The notes below the pieces were generated by a model, which was not told the DNA's origin, did no database searches, and saw only the letters and a list, made by a program, of their open reading frames with translations. From Eubacterium sp. (GTDB lineage: Bacteria > Bacillota > Clostridia > Lachnospirales > Lachnospiraceae): a DNA stretch of 44,763 bases. The stretch is from the NCBI GenBank assembly GCA_024698965.1, contig JAILQM010000039.1, forward strand, positions 1 through 44,763, in the 5' to 3' direction. Positions within the stretch are counted from its first letter, which is position 1; each line of letters begins with the position of its first letter. Positions 8,628 to 16,780 of this stretch are shown one piece after another. The translations under genes and the position numbers were made by a program.

Positions 8628-9935
8628 TTAAGCCTTCGACGGTAGTACTATTTCAGATGGACAGCCCTGAATTATATTTCCTTCAAGGTCTTCCGCCCAA
8701 AGCATAACTTCACAGCAATGCTCTCCCTTATCATTAATAAACTTATCCGTTACAACCGCTCTTCCTATAACAGTATCCCCGTGTGAGCCGTGCCTGTCGC
8801 AACATCTTCCTTCCATTCCCGGAACCTTATTAAACTCTTCTCCGCAAATAGGCCATTGTCTGAGTTCTTCAAAGAACGGATAGAACTGCCATCCAAACCT
8901 TGAAACCCTTCCTTTTGTCCCCACAAAATTGGTAAGAACTCTTGCTATAAGCCTTGCAGCCGTATCGTTATAAAATACTCCTCTCGATCCCGGAATATTT
9001 CTTCCCCCGAAATGAAGTGCCGTCTCATCAAGATATTCACCCCACTGATCTCTGAATGTTACAGCCCTTACATTTGGGTCCATTAGTTCTTCTCTTGTAT
9101 ATATGGACAAGTCTCCGATCTGATGGAAATACATCATATGAATATATGTTATAGGGCCGTCCGAGCAGGTCTTTGGAAGCTCGTAACCGACTTCTACATC
9201 TTCCCAAAACGGAACATTGTCATGATTCATAACTTCGGCATCCCAAATCGTTTTCATATAATCGTAATCTTCGTCCGTTGTCACATGTGCCGGCGGAAAA
9301 TATCCCGTCCAGCTCCTCATATTCCTTGAAAAATCGAATTTTTCTCCCTGATAGCCTTCCGCATATTTTCTGTACATCTCTCTGACTATACCCTTTATGT
9401 GATAAGCTCTTTTTCCGTCTTCTCCGCACAGGTCTTCTTCACCGCCCATCATAAAATTTCTGAGATCGGATCCTGCTTTGGTCTGGTCTTCAAAATAATT
9501 TACGGTATTTTCTTTGTGCAAAAGATCTCCGGCCATTATTGTCTTATCATAGTGGATATCACAGCTTTCAAAAGTATAATAAAAGCCGTCCGCCATATTT
9601 TTAGGGAACTGCGGAATTCCCATTATCGGTGCCATTGCCGCAAACCCCGGATAGGCCGGTACCGATTCGAAACCGTGAGCTCTTGCAAACTCAGGATCGT
9701 TATAAAGAGGATCATACGGATTCCAAACATGGTTATACGCTATGATTTCTTCCTCTGTATATCTTCTCGGCCTCATAAAAGGAGGCCATGTTTCGGGATC
9801 GTTCGGATCCATCGGAGGCATCCCCGGTGGCGACGGTGGAGTCACCTTTCCATCCCTGACATCTTCTCTGAATTTAACCAGGTCTTTTTCAAACGGAAGA
9901 TATTCTCCCGGCTGAAACTGCTGATAAATAGCCAT
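8628..9935 (-). CDS. MaoC-like (double hot-dog) acyl dehydratase-family protein
   Basis: A 435-residue protein and the first gene of the opp operon. Residues 59-110 contain NHVWNPYDPLYNDPEFARAH (68-87) then GFESVPAYPGF. This resembles the MaoC/FAS1-like dehydratase pattern (NPIH-x-D, then Ala-Arg, Gly-Phe, Pro-Gly) but with Tyr-Asp in place of Ile-His. A second hot-dog-like half begins around residue 235, with GVFYNDTAARLIARVL inside it. An odd Pro-rich segment (32-57, including TPPSPPGMPPMDPNDP) separates the N-terminus from the first domain. Hydratase activity is doubtful because canonical Asp/His residues are not evident in either half. Co-transcription with an importer and a reductase suggests a step on the imported compound. 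Confidence 0.72.
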   Translation of the reverse strand: MAIYQQFQPGEYLPFEKDLVKFREDVRDGKVTPPSPPGMPPMDPNDPETWPPFMRPRRYTEEEIIAYNHVWNPYDPLYNDPEFARAHGFESVPAYPGFAAMAPIMGIPQFPKNMADGFYYTFESCDIHYDKTIMAGDLLHKENTVNYFEDQTKAGSDLRNFMMGGEEDLCGEDGKRAYHIKGIVREMYRKYAEGYQGEKFDFSRNMRSWTGYFPPAHVTTDEDYDYMKTIWDAEVMNHDNVPFWEDVEVGYELPKTCSDGPITYIHMMYFHQIGDLSIYTREELMDPNVRAVTFRDQWGEYLDETALHFGGRNIPGSRGVFYNDTAARLIARVLTNFVGTKGRVSRFGWQFYPFFEELRQWPICGEEFNKVPGMEGRCCDRHGSHGDTVIGRAVVTDKFINDKGEHCCEVMLWAEDLEGNIIQGCPSEIVLPSKA

Positions 9936-9969
9936 TCGTAATTTACCCCTTTCCTATTCTTATATAAAA

Positions 9970-9999
9970 ATTATAGAGCCCGCTTTAGTATTGCGTCAA
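9970..9999 (-). promoter_or_regulatory. Sigma-A-type promoter of the MaoC-opp operon
   Basis: On the minus strand TTGACG (9994-9999) and TATAAT (9970-9975) are separated by 18 bases. The predicted start would give a leader of about 28 bases containing the SD (GGAAAGGGG) of the first gene. Confidence 0.72.
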
Positions 10000-10118
10000 T
10001 TTTCATTATTGTTAATAATTTCTATTTTTTAACATCTTCTGCCTCTTGAAAATATTGTATTTTTGACATATATTATAATTATTGACACATAGTTTTTAAT
10101 AGCAAAGTGAGGGGTAAA

Positions 10119-11405
10119 ATGAATATAAAAGGTCAGGAAAGATGCATGGAACTCGACGAGCAAATCCGTGCAAAAGATAAAGAAGAACTTGCAAATCTTC
10201 TTATATCAAGACGCAACATGGCTATGCTTTGCCACTGCTCCGCAGAAATAGATCAAAGCACTCTTCTGTATTTTTCGGTTAACAATATGTATTTGGGAAG
10301 CGGAGACTATATTATCCTGCTCTTTGCCGAGTCAAGCTCACATTCCAAAGCCCAGGATGAAGGAATGGATGTTTTCAGCCGCTCCTATACCTACACTCTT
10401 ATTCAGGAGAAAATTATAAGCATTTTAAGCGGACATTTCACCTTTTATCCGTGTGAACTCGACGGCAGACTTGTCGTACTTATACAGTTTCACTACGGCA
10501 TTTTGGACGTCCAAAGAGAAGGACTTTTGAATATGATTAAGGAGCATTGCAGAGATGTTATGCTTGCCTGCAAAAAAGAATATGACCTAAACGTAAACAC
10601 CTATATAAGCGAAGTTTTTTCCGACATTCCCACGCTTTCATCAATCTACCATAAAATGCTTTCGGTGGTTACGCTTCACCAGTATTTAAACAGCTTCCCG
10701 AAAGACAATATTTATATAATGTCTCATCCTGCCGCAACCGATCCCGGCCCTTCGAATCTAAGTTTTGCCCAAAATGCGGCAAGCCTCGCAAACAAACTTG
10801 CTCTTAACGAAAATTATGATGAGCTGCTTTTAGAAATTGTAGAAAGTTTTATGATTACCCCGTTTATGTCCACAGATGAGCTCAGAATAAAATTCGGCGA
10901 TTTTTTTGAAACATTAATGCTTGAGCTTCGCCTTCGCGGTTTTAAAATAAACATTCCCACCTACCGCACACAAATGATATCCGCGCTTATGAATGCCACC
11001 CATTGGAGCGACATCGAAAACTGGCTTAAAGAGTTTACCTTTAGCATGAAAACGTTTTCGGAAAACAAAAGCAGAAAGGCCGCTCTTGCAAAGTACAACG
11101 AGGCCATGGAATACATAGACACTCACTTAGACGATCCTCTTTTATCGGTAAGAGACATAGCCGAAGAAATAGGTCTTGCCTCACCTGCGCTCATTTCGTT
11201 TTTTAAGAAAAATACCGACCTTACGCCCGCAAAATACATTAGAGAAAAAAGGCTTTCAAAGGCCGCCGACATGCTTTCTTCAGATTTTAAAAACATACAC
11301 GAAATATCGGATGAATGCGGTTTCGGATCGGTCGAAACATTCCACCGCGCCTTCAAAAGCAAATACGGAATATCGCCCGGTCAGTTCAGAAACCTGAACC
11401 AATAA
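10119..11405 (+). CDS. AraC-family transcriptional regulator with large N-terminal sensor region
   Basis: A 428-residue regulator. The C-terminal about 100 residues are two helix-turn-helix units: SVRDIAEEIGLASPALISFF and IHEISDECGFGSVETFHRAF, ending GISPGQF, the AraC/XylS signature. The N-terminal 320 residues match no domain I can name; the IILLFAESSSHSK region has a GGDEF-like look. I choose ATG 10119 because GAGGGG lies just upstream. A GTG at 10107 is in frame but overlaps that ribosome binding site. The gene lies between the two minus-strand operons of the island and is divergent from the MaoC-opp operon, so it probably controls one or both. Confidence 0.9.
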   Translation: MNIKGQERCMELDEQIRAKDKEELANLLISRRNMAMLCHCSAEIDQSTLLYFSVNNMYLGSGDYIILLFAESSSHSKAQDEGMDVFSRSYTYTLIQEKIISILSGHFTFYPCELDGRLVVLIQFHYGILDVQREGLLNMIKEHCRDVMLACKKEYDLNVNTYISEVFSDIPTLSSIYHKMLSVVTLHQYLNSFPKDNIYIMSHPAATDPGPSNLSFAQNAASLANKLALNENYDELLLEIVESFMITPFMSTDELRIKFGDFFETLMLELRLRGFKINIPTYRTQMISALMNATHWSDIENWLKEFTFSMKTFSENKSRKAALAKYNEAMEYIDTHLDDPLLSVRDIAEEIGLASPALISFFKKNTDLTPAKYIREKRLSKAADMLSSDFKNIHEISDECGFGSVETFHRAFKSKYGISPGQFRNLNQ

Positions 11406-11406
11406 A

Positions 11407-11436
11407 AAAATGCCTGTCTTAAAAAACAGGCATTTT
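11407..11436. terminator. Bidirectional intrinsic terminator
   Basis: AAAATGCCTGT (11407-11417) pairs with ACAGGCATTTT (11426-11436) around an eight-base loop, with T-rich sequence on one side and A-rich on the other. It sits between the convergent AraC regulator (ending 11405) and reductase gene (ending 11440) and can serve both. Confidence 0.9.
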
Positions 11437-11439
11437 ATT

Positions 11440-13518
11440 TTAAATATTCATAGCCGCCGCATAAGCTGTAGCCGTAGCATGCAGCACATCGCCTCCGACC
11501 TTCGGTGCTTTATCGGGAAGCATAAAACGCCTCCACATATCGTTTGTCTGTACATTGGAATCACCTATAACATAAAACTCGGGCGCAATATTTGCATATT
11601 TAAAGCACTCCTTAGTCATAGGCATAACGCCGGCCGAAAATACAATACTGTCCGCTTGTAAAGTCTTTATCTCTCCGTTTTTTATTTCAGCTTTATCATC
11701 TTTATCCGGCATAAAAGGGCCGTGCATAGGACCTTCCGGTTTTTCTTTGCTTATCTCAATGGTTACCTTTTTTGCATCTTCTATTTTCAAGGTATTGGCC
11801 GATGTAATTACCGTCATATTTTTATGATTCATTACATACTCCGTGAACACGGCCGCGCCATGAGCCACATTATCATAATCTATATTCGGCTTTCTCGATA
11901 TAAGAGTCACCTTATGTCCGCAGTCCGCAAGATAGGCCGCTGTTTCTGAGCCTGTCGATGCTCCTCCAATGACAATAACATTTTCGCCGAGCTCTTTTTC
12001 CCTGCCGTAGCAATCTATCGGAGCCCAAATTCTCTCATCATCCGCTCCTTCGATTTTCGCCTTTTTGGGAATAGCTCCGCAAGCCGCAATTATTACATCA
12101 AAACCTTTTAAGTCATCTTCTTTGGGCACGCAACCAACTTTTATTTCTATACCGCTTTTATTAATTTCCGAAATAAGATAATCCTTATAGTTTTTAAGCG
12201 ACCATTTCCATTCCACAAAATCTGCATGTCTGAGCTGTCCTCCGAGGCTTTGGCTCTTTTCGTATAAAGTCACCTTATGGCCTCTTTTTTTCGCAATAAG
12301 AGCCGCCCTCATTCCTGCAGGTCCTCCTCCTATTACGGCAACTGTTTTGCAAACCGGATTATTATCATACATCCTGTCCACAAGATGAGCTTTCCCGATA
12401 AGAGGATTTACCGAACATACAGCCCCGTGACATTTATCACACCTTAAGCAAGGCACAATATCGTCTCTACCCTCAATTATCTTCCTTCCGTATTCACTGT
12501 CGCAAATAAAGGCTCTTGCCATTGCCACCATATCTGTGCGTCCGTCTTTTATAAAGCCGTCAATATCTGTAGGGCTTTGGAATCCACCGCTCGGCGCACA
12601 CAAAGCTTTAAAGTTTCTCTTTTTAAACGCTTCCGCATACTTAAGAGTTGTCGGATAATGTTCAGGCGACGAAAGGGCGCTTGTATGATGAAGTTCTCCG
12701 TTTTTTGCTCTTATTTCGTAGATATCCACAAGGTTTTCCCTGTCCCATATTTCGCAGTAGGAAAGAAAATCTTCAAGAGTATATCCGCCCGGCATATCTT
12801 CTTCTCCGGAAATCTGACATTCTATAAGAAAATCCTCTCCGCAGCTTTTCCTTATCTCACGGAAGATTTCCGTTGCAAGCCGTGCTCTGTTTTCAATACT
12901 TCCTCCGTACTCATCTACTCTCTGATTAAGTACCGGAGACAGAGAATGTGCAAGAAGTGAGCCTTCATAGCACATATATACATTTACTCCGTCAAAGCCG
13001 AGAGTCTTAATCCATGCGCAGTCTCTTGCAAAATCCTTTACAAATTCATCTATTCTTTCTTTGGAAATCTCAGGTTTTGGAGGATTAGGTCTTCCGTCCG
13101 GCCCAAAATCTCCCAAAGGTCCCATAAGCGTTTTTTTTATCAGTTCCGGATGTCTTTTTTCCGAAATCGAAACATCCTGAGGAATTGCGGTTGAAAGTGC
13201 TCCTATAGCCACAGAGTTATGAGCATGGATGCGATCTGCCATCTGGGCAAAATATCTTATAACCTTATCATCATCCATATTAAAATTGCTCATAAACATT
13301 GTCTTTCCTCTTGTTTCGGGAAAGCTGCCTATTGTACACACCACTGCTGCCGCGCCGTTTTTGGCAAGATTCTCCGCAAATGCAATTGTGCCCTCGGCCG
13401 GAAAATCTTCCGGCCCCTGAAGCTCCTGCGATATACATTTTGTCGCGAGAAGATGATTTTTGAGCACAATATTTCTTATTTTTATCGGATTAAGTATATT
13501 TGAATATTTATGTCTCAT
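11440..13518 (-). CDS. 2,4-dienoyl-CoA reductase / NADH:flavin oxidoreductase-like, paralog 2
   Basis: A full-length 692-residue member of the FadH/enoate reductase/BaiCD-like family. It has an FMN TIM barrel (1-345), the Fe-S cysteine cluster CLRCDKCHGAVC (357-368), and a FAD/NAD(P) module starting VAVIGGGPAGMRAALIAK (393-410) with a second Rossmann motif VIVIGGASTGSETAAYLA. Where the first reductase has the His pair, this one reads VYMCYEGSLL (180-189), so both His are absent; the E-G pair recalls FadH (SEGYL). His277/278 align with the FadH catalytic His region. A Pro-rich insertion GPDGRPNPPKPE (139-150) is present. AAGGA eight bases upstream supports the start. It lies 11 bases after a solute-binding protein gene and is probably co-transcribed. 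It likely reduces a C=C bond in an imported compound. Confidence 0.9.
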   Translation of the reverse strand: MRHKYSNILNPIKIRNIVLKNHLLATKCISQELQGPEDFPAEGTIAFAENLAKNGAAAVVCTIGSFPETRGKTMFMSNFNMDDDKVIRYFAQMADRIHAHNSVAIGALSTAIPQDVSISEKRHPELIKKTLMGPLGDFGPDGRPNPPKPEISKERIDEFVKDFARDCAWIKTLGFDGVNVYMCYEGSLLAHSLSPVLNQRVDEYGGSIENRARLATEIFREIRKSCGEDFLIECQISGEEDMPGGYTLEDFLSYCEIWDRENLVDIYEIRAKNGELHHTSALSSPEHYPTTLKYAEAFKKRNFKALCAPSGGFQSPTDIDGFIKDGRTDMVAMARAFICDSEYGRKIIEGRDDIVPCLRCDKCHGAVCSVNPLIGKAHLVDRMYDNNPVCKTVAVIGGGPAGMRAALIAKKRGHKVTLYEKSQSLGGQLRHADFVEWKWSLKNYKDYLISEINKSGIEIKVGCVPKEDDLKGFDVIIAACGAIPKKAKIEGADDERIWAPIDCYGREKELGENVIVIGGASTGSETAAYLADCGHKVTLISRKPNIDYDNVAHGAAVFTEYVMNHKNMTVITSANTLKIEDAKKVTIEISKEKPEGPMHGPFMPDKDDKAEIKNGEIKTLQADSIVFSAGVMPMTKECFKYANIAPEFYVIGDSNVQTNDMWRRFMLPDKAPKVGGDVLHATATAYAAAMNI

Positions 13519-13529
13519 ATTGTTTGTCC

Positions 13530-15335
13530 TTATTCACTTGCCCAAATTCTGGCAACAAACGTCTTGGTAAAGTGTGAGTAACTGATTCTTTCTCCGTTTG
13601 AAAGTCCGCCAATTCTGCTTGAAAGATACTCATGTTTATTTGTTGTTCCCGAAAGGGCTATTACCCAGTGCTGCTGCATAAAGTAAAGATCCGCTGCCTT
13701 TGCCGCAGTCGCCTGCTCATCGCTTGTTACAGCTGCAGATGCTGCCGTAAGAAGTTCATCCATCTTTGTATCTCCGTGGAATGTTGCATAGGCAAAGCCT
13801 GTTGTAGCATAATTAAAAAGTGCCGCATCCGTGGATTCAAAATCCGCAAGATGAGTTGAGAACGCTCTTGTATCCGTTTCATCCGCCTGAATTGAATGTA
13901 CCTCCTGCATATCGGTTACATTCGTAATATTCATAGTAACTCCTATTGCTGAAAAATAACTCTGCGCAAGCTGATATATGTCTGCATCCGCATTGGCATC
14001 TGTTACTACCTCAAATTCGAATCCGTCCGGATATCCCGCTTCCTCAAGAAGAGCAATTGCTCCTTCCGGATCGTAGCTGTATTCAGAAATAAGCTCGTCA
14101 TCCCACTCATCTGTGGAAATCCACTCATCCATTGCTTTGATAAACAAGGTCGCATAATTTAATTCCGTATCATATCCAAAGTATGCGGAATTTACTTCTT
14201 CAAGATTAATCGCCTTTTGAAGAGCAATTCTTACTCTGATATCGTCAAACGGCTCGGCATTTACCTTTAGATTGATTGCACTTGCGTTCGAATCATAAGT
14301 AAGCACCTGAAGGTCGCCGTCAAGCGAGTTAATAAGTTCTGTTCCCTGATCGTCCGAAAGCGATGAGTCAAAAGATATATAATCAAGGTCTCCCGCAATA
14401 AACGAAGACATTATTGCTGCCGAATCTCCCACAGATGTTAAGGTCAGCTCATCAAGATACGGGAGCTTGTTTTCCGGATATCTTTCATCATAATCATAAT
14501 AGTTCTCATTCTTTGTGTATTTGTAAAAAGAACCTGTCGAATAATCCGTAAGGATATATGGTCCCGTACCGCAGGCATAATGCCAGTCATTCTGCTGCTC
14601 CTGCGTAAGTGTTTCCCATTCGGTTCCGGTTATATTTACCATTGACTGCATGAAAGTTGCAAGCTGAGCTTCCGTTATCGCTTTAAGATGGAATACCACA
14701 GTATAGTCATCTACCTTTTCACATACAGCTTCTCCGCTCTCTAAATCAATTACATCTCCCAATACCATAGACCACATTCCACCGTAGTCCGGAGCTTCTT
14801 TATCCGCATAAGAGCCTACGCCTAAGGTTCTGTCATAGCTGTATACAACATCATCAGCTGTAAGATTTCTTCCTCCGAAAACATCATACTCTTCGTCCTT
14901 TTCCTGAAAATAAATATCATCTCTTATTGTTACCGTAAGATCCGACCCTGTTCCGTCTTCATAGACTTCCCATTCCCATGTGTCGGCGATCTGACCGGTT
15001 ATACATTCATAAGGCAAAACATTTGCATCGAAATTATAGACATCCGGATCATTTATCCCCCAATCCGGTGCCCAAAGGCTCTCAAGCCAAAGAGCGTAAG
15101 TATAAGACTCCCCAACGGCCGGGTCAAAGGCCTCATAGAAATTCTGATAATACAATGTCATTGAACCTCCGTATGTAGGCTCAGACTCATTTACCATACC
15201 CGAGTCGCTTACTGATGTTGTTTGCGCCTGCGCAGCATCCGATGAAGCACTCGTTTCTCCACTGCTGCCGCTACATGCCGCAAGTGAGAGACACATTGCT
15301 ACTGAAAGCATGATACTAACGATTTTTTTCTTCAT
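13530..15335 (-). CDS. Family-5 extracellular solute-binding lipoprotein, copy 2
   Basis: A 601-residue lipoprotein with a Lys-rich start, hydrophobic segment and lipobox LAAC (Cys21), then an SBP_bac_5 fold. It shares long near-identical motifs with copy 1, for example QNDWHYACGTGPYILTDY and IALQKAINLEEVNSAYFGYD, but differs in the ligand-lobe loops, for example GGMWSMVLGDVIDLESGE. No permease or ATPase genes accompany it, so it probably docks on the Opp-like transporter encoded at 2651-6738. The start has AGGAGG at normal spacing. The duplication suggests two related ligands or two affinities. Confidence 0.93.
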   Translation of the reverse strand: MKKKIVSIMLSVAMCLSLAACSGSSGETSASSDAAQAQTTSVSDSGMVNESEPTYGGSMTLYYQNFYEAFDPAVGESYTYALWLESLWAPDWGINDPDVYNFDANVLPYECITGQIADTWEWEVYEDGTGSDLTVTIRDDIYFQEKDEEYDVFGGRNLTADDVVYSYDRTLGVGSYADKEAPDYGGMWSMVLGDVIDLESGEAVCEKVDDYTVVFHLKAITEAQLATFMQSMVNITGTEWETLTQEQQNDWHYACGTGPYILTDYSTGSFYKYTKNENYYDYDERYPENKLPYLDELTLTSVGDSAAIMSSFIAGDLDYISFDSSLSDDQGTELINSLDGDLQVLTYDSNASAINLKVNAEPFDDIRVRIALQKAINLEEVNSAYFGYDTELNYATLFIKAMDEWISTDEWDDELISEYSYDPEGAIALLEEAGYPDGFEFEVVTDANADADIYQLAQSYFSAIGVTMNITNVTDMQEVHSIQADETDTRAFSTHLADFESTDAALFNYATTGFAYATFHGDTKMDELLTAASAAVTSDEQATAAKAADLYFMQQHWVIALSGTTNKHEYLSSRIGGLSNGERISYSHFTKTFVARIWASE

Positions 15336-15398
15336 TTTACCCTCCTAAAACTTTGGCAATATTAAAAATTGCCACCCCAACACATTACTGACAATTAA

Positions 15399-15427
15399 AT
15401 TATAATAAGCCTGTATATGTTTTGCAA
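15399..15427 (-). promoter_or_regulatory. Promoter of the binding protein 2 / reductase 2 operon
   Basis: On the minus strand TTGCAA (15422-15427) and TATAAT (15399-15404) are 17 bases apart. The -35 element is itself one of the repeated TTGCAA boxes in this intergenic region, so a regulator bound there would act directly on polymerase. Confidence 0.68.
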
Positions 15428-15511
15428 TTATCACATAGCTTTTGTAATTATCGCTTTTTATTGCAAATTTCCTCTATTCTATTTTTGCAAATAATGTGAT
15501 ATTATTGCAAA
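15421..15511. promoter_or_regulatory. Array of TTGCAA boxes in the divergent intergenic region
   Basis: TTGCAA occurs at 15422, 15461, 15485 and 15505, with the variant TTGTAA at 15442. Successive starts are 20, 19, 24 and 20 bases apart, close to two helical turns. The last two form an imperfect palindrome, TTTGCAAATAAT-gtgat-ATTATTGCAAAT. The array lies between the divergent AraC regulator and binding-protein genes and is a likely operator. Confidence 0.55.
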
Positions 15512-15526
15512 TAGGAGGATATAAAA

Positions 15527-16780
15527 ATGCTTGTTTACTATTCCCTGCAACCAAATTTATGCACATCGGATTTGCCGGAAGACAAATCAAGAGCAGCCCT
15601 TTGCGGTGAACTGCTTACTCTTATCACCGCTAATCATATCAGATCCACAAGAGACTGTCTTTCAAAGCTTGAAAATGAACAAATCATTCTCGGAAACGGC
15701 GGTTTTATCGCTGTAAGTGTGTTTTTTGAAGAGGAAATCCTGTTTGATGAAAGCAATCTTTCATCTCTTGATTCATTGATAAAATCAACCCAAAAGCATT
15801 TAAAGGCACCGATTTATTTCTGCTATACTTCAGCAGGTCATATCTACTACCTTATTTGTTATCCGAGGCTTGATGAAAAAAGTGAAGGCGATGATTCGTA
15901 TATTAAAGAAGCTTCCGAAGCATTTAAGAAAATTTATAATGAGACAAAAAAAGTTTACCCCAAAATACATTTTCTCTTAAGCGATATGCTCACAGGCGAA
16001 AAAAGTATTTTTATAACCACAAACTCGCTAAACCACGCCAAAGAATACTGTCTTTTCAAAACAAGTACTCCCACCGTTACTCACATTTCCATGCAGGACG
16101 TTCTCCATGGCGGTTTTATCACAGACACCGATCAGTACCACTCTCTTTGTGTAGCCGTTACCAAAACTCTTGTTTCAAACAACTGCGATTGCAATGCTTT
16201 AAGTGAATTTGCGGCAAAAGAAGTTTTAAAAAATGCCGCTCCTTCCATGGAATCGGTACATCACCATGCGCAGATTTTCATGCTTTCTTTTACAGAATAC
16301 CTGACAGAAAACGGTGTAATTAACTCATCTTATCTCGACAGAAAAGAAATACTTCACCGTGTCATGAGATTTGAGACAGAAATCGATTTTATAAACAATT
16401 TGACAGACCTGCTTTCAGAGCTTCGTCGACAGTTTTTCATGCTTGAATCTGTCGGAAAAAAGGACCTAATTTCCACGGTCAGATCCTTTATAGACGAAAA
16501 TATAACAGATCCATCACTTTCTCTTCAATCCGTTGCCGAGCATTTTGACCTAAGTCCCACTCAGCTTACAAGGCAGTTTAAGGGATACTTCGGCATAACA
16601 CTCTACAGCTATCTTCAGCAGCAGAGGTTTAAAAATGCACAAAAAAAGCTGCAGGATAATCCTAAAATCACCCTGCAGCAGCTTGCATTAAAATCCGGCT
16701 ACAATGATATTTCCACTATGTACCGTGCCTTCAAAAAATACGAAGGTATAACTCCCGGCAACTTCAAAAATTCACTTTAG
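15527..16780 (+). CDS. AraC-family transcriptional regulator, second of the island
   Basis: A 417-residue protein. The C-terminal AraC domain (about 318-417) has LQSVAEHFDLSPTQLTRQFK as the first helix-turn-helix, LQQLALKSGYNDISTMYRAF as the second, and EGITPGNF at the end. The N-terminal 300 residues resemble the other island regulator in overall plan rather than any named ligand domain. AGGAGG with an eight-base spacer fixes the start. It is divergent from the binding protein 2/reductase 2 operon across the TTGCAA array, so control of that operon is likely. Its stop overlaps that of the convergent clpB gene by a few bases, with no terminator between. Confidence 0.9.
   Translation: MLVYYSLQPNLCTSDLPEDKSRAALCGELLTLITANHIRSTRDCLSKLENEQIILGNGGFIAVSVFFEEEILFDESNLSSLDSLIKSTQKHLKAPIYFCYTSAGHIYYLICYPRLDEKSEGDDSYIKEASEAFKKIYNETKKVYPKIHFLLSDMLTGEKSIFITTNSLNHAKEYCLFKTSTPTVTHISMQDVLHGGFITDTDQYHSLCVAVTKTLVSNNCDCNALSEFAAKEVLKNAAPSMESVHHHAQIFMLSFTEYLTENGVINSSYLDRKEILHRVMRFETEIDFINNLTDLLSELRRQFFMLESVGKKDLISTVRSFIDENITDPSLSLQSVAEHFDLSPTQLTRQFKGYFGITLYSYLQQQRFKNAQKKLQDNPKITLQQLALKSGYNDISTMYRAFKKYEGITPGNFKNSL

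Noticed and set aside
10107-10118. GTG start for the first AraC regulator
   Set aside because: The GTG forms part of the GTGAGGGG ribosome binding site for ATG 10119.
1-16780. Bile-acid 7-dehydroxylation (bai) operon
   Set aside because: The two reductases resemble BaiCD/BaiH, but a CoA ligase, CoA transferase, 7-alpha-dehydratase and BaiG-type transporter are all absent. An Opp importer is present instead.
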